From assembly GCA_964545665.1 (NCBI GenBank), contig CAZJGF010000043.1:1-12956 (forward strand): a stretch of DNA of 12,956 bases, read 5' to 3'. Shown here piece by piece: positions 1-5,141 of this stretch (position 1 is its first letter; every line of letters begins with the position of its first letter). Made by a program: the position numbers and the translations under genes. This stretch comes from CAZJGF01 sp964545665. GTDB lineage: Bacteria > Chloroflexota > Dehalococcoidia > GIF9 > AB-539-J10. The notes beneath the pieces were generated by a model that saw nothing but the letters and a program-made list of their open reading frames with translations, was not told the origin of the DNA and searched no databases.

Positions 1-45
1 GGTCATTGACAAGCAGTGTCATCTAGTGAATAATATTCACGCTGA

Positions 46-324
46 ATGGTTAAGATCAGATTACGGCGGGTGGGAAGAAAACACAAACCTCTATACCGAG
101 TGGTGGTGGCTGATAGTAGATCGCCACGTGACGGGGCCTTCATAGAGGTCATCGGGCATTACAATCCTCTGACCGATCCTGCCACTGTTAACATAGACGA
201 AGAAAAGGCACTGAAATGGCTTAACTGCGGAGCCCAGCCCACACACACTGTTTCCGATTTGCTTGGCAAGTTGGGCATCATGGACAAATTTAAGTCCCAG
301 GTCTCAAAGCAAACTAGTGGTTAA
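46..324 (+). CDS. rpsP: 30S ribosomal protein S16
   Basis: This is a small-subunit ribosomal protein that binds 16S rRNA and helps 30S assembly. The 92-residue product has the usual S16 length. Its N-terminus (MVKIRLRRVGRKHKPLYRVV) is the family signature, followed by VADSRSPRDG at about 21-30, the IGHYNPLTDP block at about 36-45, and the GAQPTHTV segment at 62-69. The start is fixed by this conserved N-terminus. An in-frame TGA lies directly before the ATG, and no clear Shine-Dalgarno is visible in the 45 bases upstream, so translation may be coupled to an upstream gene outside the window (ffh is a common neighbour). khpA follows after 12 bp. The identification is very secure; the weak RBS is the only oddity. 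Confidence 0.97.
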   Translation: MVKIRLRRVGRKHKPLYRVVVADSRSPRDGAFIEVIGHYNPLTDPATVNIDEEKALKWLNCGAQPTHTVSDLLGKLGIMDKFKSQVSKQTSG

Positions 325-336
325 AAGGAGAGAGAA

Positions 337-564
337 ATGAAGGAACTGGTAGAATACATCGTTAAGTCCATTGTGACCGAGCCTGACAAGGTAAATATTA
401 CTGAGGAGAATAGCGAGGGAGTGATATTAATCAAACTAGAAGTTTCTCCTCAAGACAAAGGTAGAGTTATTGGTAGGCAGGGCCGAGTAGCCGAAGCAAT
501 GCGCACCCTTCTTCGAGTAAAGGCAGCTCAGGACGATACCAGGGTCAGGTTAGAAATAGTGTAA
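337..564 (+). CDS. khpA: KhpA-type KH-domain RNA-binding protein
   Basis: This is a single-KH-domain RNA-binding protein of the KhpA family (formerly UPF0109/YlqC). In Firmicutes KhpA pairs with KhpB/Jag and affects cell division and RNA metabolism. The 75-residue protein opens with MKELVEYIVKSIV, typical of the family, and carries the KH GxxG loop as IGRQGR at about residues 45-50, followed by the helix AEAMRTLLRV. A good Shine-Dalgarno (AAAGGAGAG) lies 5-6 bases before the ATG. It lies 12 bp after rpsP, the standard arrangement, so the two are co-transcribed. In many bacteria rimM and trmD come next; here the strand switches instead. A weak hairpin (ACCA-AGC-TGGT) just after the stop has no T-run. 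Confidence 0.95.
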   Translation: MKELVEYIVKSIVTEPDKVNITEENSEGVILIKLEVSPQDKGRVIGRQGRVAEAMRTLLRVKAAQDDTRVRLEIV

Positions 565-675
565 CCAAGCTGGTAACAAGACTACGACGTTAATCTTTCT
601 GCAGCCTTTTCTTTGACTTCCTCAATGCTCCTAAGGTTCAGCAACTCGACTTATAAGTAGCTTGCTTGCCTTTTC

Positions 676-1893
676 TCATGAGACCTTAACGCTCGCCTCT
701 CCAGCCTTAAAAATGGCATATTTCGTCAAGGGAGGCGTAACAATTTCGTTTATGATAACCGAAGCCAATATTCCATTTAACATTATATCCCCAAAGGTAG
801 GAAATGATTGCTCCGCTAGAAGAACTAAGCCTATGGCAACTCCAGCCTGTGGCAGCAGGGCAAAGCCAAGATATTTCCTTACCGCATCTGGCGCATGAGA
901 AATCCTGGCGCCAGTTCTTGCCCCCACGTATTTACCCGTGTATCTAGTCAGCACTATTAGTAACGCCAATATAACGGCGGCTTTCAATACGCTTAAATCA
1001 AAATGCAACCCTGCCAATACGAAAAACATGACAAAAAGCACATCCCCAATTTCCTCCACCACAGCAAACATTCCCCCTCCTTTTACCTTATTTACCACGA
1101 CAAAGCCAACCACCATGTTAGCTAGAATTGATGAAACGCCCAGGTAACTGGTGACGCCAGTACATAGCATAACCATCCCAAAAATCACCACCAGTAGCAA
1201 TTCGCGAGCTCTCGCCAGCTTAGCCAGGTGTATTAAGACGATGGCAAAAACGGTACCAATCGCTACAGACTCGATTATATGTAAAAAGGGAACTCCCAGC
1301 ATTTGATAAAAGGCGATATTACTGGCGCCACTCACCAGGGGTTGGCATATACCTGAAGCAATAGCGAAGGCTATAACTGCAATTGCGTCATCAAGGGCAA
1401 CCACCGCTAACAAAGTCGTAGTCAGGGAGCCCTTCGCCTTGTATTCACTGATGATTGCCATTGTTGCTGCTGGAGCGGTAGCACACGATATTGCGCCTAT
1501 AATAAAAGCCAATGGAAAATAAGTCTGCCAAAAAGTTTCGTTCGGAATGATTAAATGACCTAAGATAGTTAAAACCAAGGTGACCAAAAGCCATGCGCCT
1601 AAACTCTGAAGAAGTGTTATCCAAGCGATGCCTTTCGCTAACCTTCGTAACTGCTCCCAGTCAAGACTACCACCGATTAAATAGGCAATAAACCCTAAAG
1701 CAATGTCGGTAATTATGTCCAGGTTTCCCACTGTCCCTTTTGGTATTATGTTCAGCAGGGAAGGACTCAACAGGATACCAACAATGATATAGCCAGTAAT
1801 CCTGGGAAATTTGATTTTCCCCAACGCTAATCCGCTGAGAAAACCAGCAACTACTATTACCCCTATCGCTAATATTAAGTTCATCTCTTTCAT
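676..1893 (-). CDS. CPA2-family cation:proton antiporter (NapA/KefB-like membrane domain)
   Basis: This is a predicted inner-membrane Na+(or K+)/H+ exchanger of the CPA2 family. The 405 residues are almost entirely hydrophobic helices, about 12-13 membrane segments. The N-terminal LGKIKFPRITGYIIVGILLSP (about 24-44) is the usual first-helix pair. The unwound TM4-like stretch is at about 138-150 (ATAPAAT). The ion-binding Asp pair is D168-D169 in VVALDDAIAVIAF; a DD motif is associated with electrogenic transport in NapA/NhaA-type proteins. FVLAGLHFDL (291-300) and LLPQAGVAIGL (347-357) are further family motifs. There is no C-terminal TrkA-N/RCK domain, unlike KefB/KefC. The start at 1893 has no clear RBS, and a second ATG at 1884 is possible. 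It lies 138 bp downstream of the CBS gene on the same strand and may share its transcript. Which ion it carries cannot be read from the sequence. Confidence 0.9.
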   Translation of the reverse strand: MKEMNLILAIGVIVVAGFLSGLALGKIKFPRITGYIIVGILLSPSLLNIIPKGTVGNLDIITDIALGFIAYLIGGSLDWEQLRRLAKGIAWITLLQSLGAWLLVTLVLTILGHLIIPNETFWQTYFPLAFIIGAISCATAPAATMAIISEYKAKGSLTTTLLAVVALDDAIAVIAFAIASGICQPLVSGASNIAFYQMLGVPFLHIIESVAIGTVFAIVLIHLAKLARARELLLVVIFGMVMLCTGVTSYLGVSSILANMVVGFVVVNKVKGGGMFAVVEEIGDVLFVMFFVLAGLHFDLSVLKAAVILALLIVLTRYTGKYVGARTGARISHAPDAVRKYLGFALLPQAGVAIGLVLLAEQSFPTFGDIMLNGILASVIINEIVTPPLTKYAIFKAGEASVKVS

Positions 1894-2031
1894 GGGCTAC
1901 TTGTTTTGTGCCGAACTTGTAGGATTAAAAGTATGGAAAGAACTTTTATTTACGCCCTCTCAAAATTGGGGTAATCCCTTCGGGAAACTATCGCCTCGCT
2001 GTTTTTAGCGAAAATATTTCACCAACCGTTT

Positions 2032-2481
2032 TCACACGGAAAAGTAAGTATGTATCACGTTAGTTAGACACAGCTCCCCGAGTATTTCATCATTTTCCGT
2101 TACTGCCAATCTTCTTACTCTGTGGTTTGTCATCAGACGAAGAGCTTCTTCCAGCGTCGCCGTTGGATGGCATTTTATTACCGGCTTAGCCATAATATCT
2201 TCCGCTGTTTCAAATTCAGTGTGATACAAAGATTTTGGTCTGACTACAGCAATGGCATAACTCTTAAGGGGTAACGGGCTAACGATATCTAAAAGGTCTT
2301 TCTCAGTGATAACACCAACGAGCTTCCTGCTATCTTTCCCTTCAACTACCCAGACATGCCGCCTTTTCATACCTACTTTTTTAGCAACTGCATATATAGA
2401 TGCGTTCTTCTCAACCAACGGCGGATTACGATTCATGACTTCTTCTACTGGAATGTTGTAGAAACTCGCTTGGGACATCAT
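2032..2481 (-). CDS. Stand-alone tandem CBS-domain protein
   Basis: This 149-residue cytoplasmic protein consists of two CBS domains (a Bateman module), which bind adenine nucleotides, SAM or c-di-AMP in many families and act as energy or ion-strength sensors. CBS1 spans about residues 8-70, with VEEVMNRNPPLVEKNASI and the typical LVGVITEKDLLD end. CBS2 spans about 92-147, with AEDIMAKPVIKCHPTATLEEALRLM and the strand motif VRRLAVTENDEILGEL. No DNA-binding, catalytic or membrane part is present. Two ATG codons are adjacent at the start. The upstream GAGGTGG is about 4 bases from the first and 7 from the second, so initiation at 2478 is equally or more likely. It sits between two ion transporters on the same strand and could regulate either in trans; that is inference. 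Confidence 0.92.
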   Translation of the reverse strand: MMSQASFYNIPVEEVMNRNPPLVEKNASIYAVAKKVGMKRRHVWVVEGKDSRKLVGVITEKDLLDIVSPLPLKSYAIAVVRPKSLYHTEFETAEDIMAKPVIKCHPTATLEEALRLMTNHRVRRLAVTENDEILGELCLTNVIHTYFSV

Positions 2482-2549
2482 ACCACCTCGTAATGCATCA
2501 ATTTTAAACCGGCCTCTCCCTCACCAATGAATTGCACAACTCACCTGTA

Positions 2550-2580
2550 AGTATAACACACGCACTTAGCTCTATCGCAA
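2550..2580 (-). promoter_or_regulatory. Candidate sigma-70 promoter of the CBS gene
   Basis: Read on the minus strand, TATACT (2555-2550) is a near-consensus -10 preceded by TG-n, an extended -10. A weak -35 TTGCGA (2580-2575) lies at a long 19-base spacing. It would place transcription start roughly 60 bases before the CBS gene, in the 133-bp gap after the permease. The extended -10 makes the poor -35 tolerable. Confidence 0.42.
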
Positions 2581-2614
2581 TGCCCCGACTCTTTATCCTG
2601 TGGCAAAAGCGAAC

Positions 2615-4036
2615 TCAAGGCATAAGGGGTAGTTGAACAAGTAACAACGATTGGGCAATAATCAAGGGCAGAAGCCCACCAGCTAAGCCAATTAGAATCC
2701 ATTTACGCATTGTCATATAATAACCCTCTTGCTTTTCCAACATGCCGAGAGCCACAATGTTCGCCGTGGAGCCGACCATAGTGATGTTGCCACCATAGCA
2801 CCCACCCAAAAGTAGCGACCACCATAACGGGAAGGTATAAACCCCTGCCGCTCCCAAAGCTTGAACTACCGGGATAGCCGCTGCTATCAGAACTACATTA
2901 TCCATCGCCGCCGAGCCCAGGGCAGATAGCAGAGCTATGATTGCAGCCAGTAAAATAGGGTCGGCTGTTAGCCCTGTGGCAGCCCCGGCAATCCTATCAG
3001 TGACACCGGTATAGGCGAGGCAGCCTGCCTTAGCAAATAAAAACAGGAAGAAGGTCAATGTCCACCAATCAACATTCCTCTCCAAATACTCCCTAGCTTT
3101 TGCTCTCTTCCAGAACATGATAGCTGCAGCACCGGTGATGGGACAACACCAATATACTGTGCGCCTTGCCAGACCTAATAGCAGCTCTATCCGGTAGTGA
3201 AAAACAATAGTAATGACAACCGCCAGAAACAAAACAACCGACCCGATAAAGGAAGTCCTGTCCTTCACTTCAGCCCACTCATCCAAAACAGCAGCCCCAC
3301 TCTCCGGTTTAGCATTCATCTTTGTTTTGAGCAGCTCTAAGTCCTTGTGCTGCCACACCAAGACTATAAATATGAGAACAATGAGACCAACAAAACTGAC
3401 CGGAAAAGACCACCTGATAAAGTCTTCAAAGGTTAGGTCGGCTCTAAAACCTATCAGAAGTCCGATGGGATTACCCTTCATCATCCAGGTACTGCCAATA
3501 TTTGTAGCTAGCACCGTCGATATAACGTAATTTACCGGGTTGACCTTGTAATAGTCGCAAAGCTCAAACACTATGGCTGTCATGAAAAGTATACTGGTTA
3601 CCTCATCCACCAGGGCAGCCATAAGTGCGCAAAGGAATAAAAAGAGGACCATCAATCTTCTGGGCTTAAATTTAGCCAGTTTGATCAATTTTACGCTCAG
3701 CCAATGATAGAAACCGGTCTCCTTCAGAAACCCAACCACGATCATCATTCCTATCAGGAAGACGACCACATCCAGGTTCATATAGTCTATGGTATGCTCG
3801 AGGTCCATAGTGTTAGTGAGCAGCAATATCACGACGCCGGCAAAGGCTATGGCTACTCTGAATCTCCAGAACATCAAAGTGCCAACAATCGTGGCCATAA
3901 AAATAGTGGATGCTATCGCCTGGGGCGTATCTTTCAATAGGACGAAAAATAATATGCCCAAACCTGCGATAATGACGCCAAAAATAGTGAATTCCTTTGC
4001 AGTCCCGGGAACACCGAGATGTTCAGCTTCTTCCAA
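2615..4036 (-). CDS. ArsB/NhaD-family (ion transporter superfamily) permease
   Basis: This is a polytopic inner-membrane transporter of the ArsB/NhaD/SLC13-like ion transporter superfamily; relatives move Na+/H+, arsenite or di/tri-carboxylates. It has about 11-12 membrane helices in two inverted halves. The first-half re-entrant motif is at about residues 178-190 (TNIGSTWMMKGNP), preceded by VDEVTS near 143-148. The equivalent second-half motifs are AMDNVV near 377-382 and GGCYGGNITMVGSTAN near 411-426. I chose the TTG at 4036 (473 residues) because AAGGA lies 6 bases before it. A longer frame from the TTG at 4054 (479 residues) has its GGAG abutting the start codon and would be cut off by the candidate promoter just upstream. 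Family membership is clear, but the substrate is unknown. The neighbouring CPA2 antiporter makes an NhaD-like Na+/H+ role plausible. Confidence 0.88.
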   Translation of the reverse strand: MEEAEHLGVPGTAKEFTIFGVIIAGLGILFFVLLKDTPQAIASTIFMATIVGTLMFWRFRVAIAFAGVVILLLTNTMDLEHTIDYMNLDVVVFLIGMMIVVGFLKETGFYHWLSVKLIKLAKFKPRRLMVLFLFLCALMAALVDEVTSILFMTAIVFELCDYYKVNPVNYVISTVLATNIGSTWMMKGNPIGLLIGFRADLTFEDFIRWSFPVSFVGLIVLIFIVLVWQHKDLELLKTKMNAKPESGAAVLDEWAEVKDRTSFIGSVVLFLAVVITIVFHYRIELLLGLARRTVYWCCPITGAAAIMFWKRAKAREYLERNVDWWTLTFFLFLFAKAGCLAYTGVTDRIAGAATGLTADPILLAAIIALLSALGSAAMDNVVLIAAAIPVVQALGAAGVYTFPLWWSLLLGGCYGGNITMVGSTANIVALGMLEKQEGYYMTMRKWILIGLAGGLLPLIIAQSLLLVQLPLMP

Positions 4037-4062
4037 CGCTGTTCCTTCTGACAACTCCGCAC

Positions 4063-4091
4063 ATGATAGCGGATATCACACCAGTTGAAAA
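4063..4091 (-). promoter_or_regulatory. Candidate promoter of the ArsB/NhaD permease
   Basis: On the minus strand, TTTTCA (4091-4086) and TATCAT (4068-4063) are separated by 17 bases. The -10 is good and the -35 is weak (4 of 6 matches to consensus). The predicted transcription start, near 4056, would leave a short leader of about 20 bases before the TTG at 4036, which supports that start over 4054. Confidence 0.33.
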
Positions 4092-4315
4092 GAGATAACC
4101 AGGAAACTCCGCTCCATTTCTAAACAACTGGAGATGTCTTGAAGGGACAATTCGGCTTGCTTTGGCCAGCCTGATATAGAAAAGGAGCATTAAAGAGTTC
4201 TTTACTTTAGAGCCATGCGGTTAGCTATAAGCTAACTCATAGCTTCTATAAAGTTACCGATGGAGCTATTAACTGCTATTAGTCTTCAGGGGAAAGAATG
4301 AATAAGTATGAATCT
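4069..4315 (-). other. Intergenic region between DUF151 gene and permease
   Basis: I see no supported gene in this stretch. An open frame of about 55 codons on the minus strand, starting near 4190, has no RBS and no recognisable product. The region contains the nested palindromes at 4220-4244 and part of the permease promoter. No T-tract terminator follows the DUF151 gene. Confidence 0.5.
4220..4244. repeat. Nested palindromes between DUF151 gene and permease
   Basis: GTTAGCT-ATA-AGCTAAC (4220-4236) is a perfect 7-bp inverted repeat. It overlaps a second pair, AGCTAT (4223-4228) with ATAGCT (4239-4244). The two stems are mutually exclusive. No T-run follows on either strand, so this is not an intrinsic terminator. 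It could be a protein-binding site or RNA structure downstream of the DUF151 gene. Confidence 0.5.
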
Positions 4316-4837
4316 TCACGATTTGCGTTTCCTAAAATCCTCTAAGTCCAGTGTATTTATGAAATCCTTATACGCCGACAATCCCTCTAGTTCTTTCTCG
4401 TCGACTTTGCCTTCAGAAACAGGCTTACCTGTTTCCTCGTCAAGTGTAATGCCTGCCTTATCCAATACCGATTCTTCGGCGTATATCGGTGCCCCGGTCC
4501 TTACTGCCAAAGCTAAACCGTCGCTGGGGCGAGAATCCACTTCTATTTGCTCACCATCAAGGCTGAGGGAAAGTTTGGCATAGAAGGTATCATTTTGAAG
4601 CTCGTTTACTACAACAAAGTTAACCGCGGCTCCTAAGACTTCAATAACAGACCGCAATAAATCATGTGTTAAGGGGCGAGCTAGCTCCACATTCTGCAGC
4701 TTCACTGCAATGGCATCTGCCTCATTAGGCCCAATCCAAATAGGCAAGTAGCGGTTGGCACCCTTCTCTCTCAAAATCACCACCCTCTGATAATTCATCA
4801 GGCTTACTCGAATACTATCGATGGTCATCTCTATCAT
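4316..4837 (-). CDS. Bifunctional nuclease family protein (DUF151)
   Basis: This protein belongs to the bifunctional nuclease (BFN, DUF151/DNase-RNase) family. Plant BFN proteins act as RNase and DNase; the bacterial role is poorly defined. The 173-residue product has the core family motifs LPIWIGPNEADAIA at 31-44, RPLTHDLL at 54-61 and the highly conserved VDSRPSDGLALAVR at 100-113. The C-terminal tail of about 40 residues (from 135) is charged and acidic, without the UvrB/UvrC motif found in some relatives. The start is well supported: AAGGAGGT lies 7 bases before the ATG. It is transcribed from its own divergent promoter opposite ppsA. Confidence 0.93.
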   Translation of the reverse strand: MIEMTIDSIRVSLMNYQRVVILREKGANRYLPIWIGPNEADAIAVKLQNVELARPLTHDLLRSVIEVLGAAVNFVVVNELQNDTFYAKLSLSLDGEQIEVDSRPSDGLALAVRTGAPIYAEESVLDKAGITLDEETGKPVSEGKVDEKELEGLSAYKDFINTLDLEDFRKRKS

Positions 4838-4885
4838 GGAACTACCTCCTTATGGGCCCCAGGCATTTTTCTACCCCTTTGTATA

Positions 4886-4913
4886 ATAATATCACATAGC
4901 CCTGGTTAATCAA
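4886..4913 (-). promoter_or_regulatory. Candidate promoter of the DUF151 gene
   Basis: On the minus strand, TTGATT (4913-4908) and TATTAT (4891-4886) are separated by 16 bases; both are close to sigma-70 consensus. It predicts a leader of about 40 bases, ending in the strong AAGGAGGT RBS. It is the best-looking minus-strand promoter in the window. Confidence 0.5.
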
Positions 4914-4928
4914 TAATTCAAGTTGAGT

Positions 4929-4957
4929 TTGTTGGCCATTTAGCAATATGCTACAAT
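4929..4957 (+). promoter_or_regulatory. Candidate promoter of the ppsA-dgt-dnaG-rpoD operon
   Basis: TTGTTG (4929-4934), a 17-base spacer, then TACAAT (4952-4957) with an upstream TG-n (extended -10). Transcription starting near 4964 would give a leader of roughly 175 bases before ppsA. It is divergent from the DUF151 promoter, with the two -35 boxes only about 15 bases apart, so the two units could compete or be co-regulated. Confidence 0.5.
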
Positions 4958-4994
4958 TCGCTGGATCGTTATACTGTACGCAACGAACAGGCAA

Positions 4995-5094
4995 TTGGCG
5001 ACGGGCACCGAATTCGTCCTCTGGTTTGATGAACTCGGCAAAGGATACATCCGCAGAGATAGTAACTAAGGATGTGACTCTAGCTGAGCTATAG
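4995..5094 (+). pseudogene. Possible decayed cold-shock-domain (CspA-like) gene fragment
   Basis: Read from the TTG at 4995, the frame gives LATGTEF-VLWFDELGKGYIRRD-SN and stops at 5067-5069. This resembles the start of bacterial cold-shock proteins (MxxGxVKWFNxxKGFGFIxxD): V, W, F, G, G, I and D align, with one missing residue in the RNP1 motif and a two-residue insertion near the start. A second frame then reads VTKDVTLAEL to the TAG at 5092-5094, resembling the next family segment (KDVFVHxSxL). A frameshift near 5061-5068 would join the two. There is no good RBS, and the second half of a normal 65-70-residue protein is missing. It lies in the ppsA leader. The similarity is short and judged by eye, so chance resemblance remains possible. 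Confidence 0.3.
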
Positions 5095-5114
5095 CGCTAT
5101 CATACCCTCGGTAT
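5081..5114. repeat. Three adjacent short palindromes upstream of ppsA
   Basis: TAGCT-G-AGCTA (5081-5091), ATAGCGCTAT (5091-5100, perfect) and ATACC-CTC-GGTAT (5102-5114) lie back to back, ending about 17 bases before the ppsA Shine-Dalgarno. Each is a perfect small inverted repeat. They could form leader-RNA hairpins or operator half-sites; no known riboswitch is recognised. Confidence 0.5.
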
Positions 5115-5141
5115 CCGAATAATTAGATAAGGAGGTAAATC

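Noticed and set aside
1..45. C-terminal end of an upstream gene such as ffh.
   Set aside because: Several frames have stops within 45 bases and none shows a recognisable ending.
561..577. Hairpin ACCA-AGC-TGGT after khpA as a terminator.
   Set aside because: The stem has four pairs and no T-run.
1894..2031. Possible riboswitch in the 138-base leader before the antiporter.
   Set aside because: Only small hairpins (TCGCT/AGCGA and CCC-GAA-GGG) are visible; no known ion or c-di-AMP riboswitch core could be recognised.
4023..4190. Minus-strand open frame of about 55 codons between the DUF151 gene and the permease.
   Set aside because: No RBS, no recognisable motif, and it overlaps the permease start and promoter in another frame.
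4948..5094. 48-codon open frame upstream of ppsA on the plus strand.
   Set aside because: The ATG lies within the candidate -10 region and has no RBS; only its tail resembles a cold-shock segment, which is reported with the possible pseudogene.
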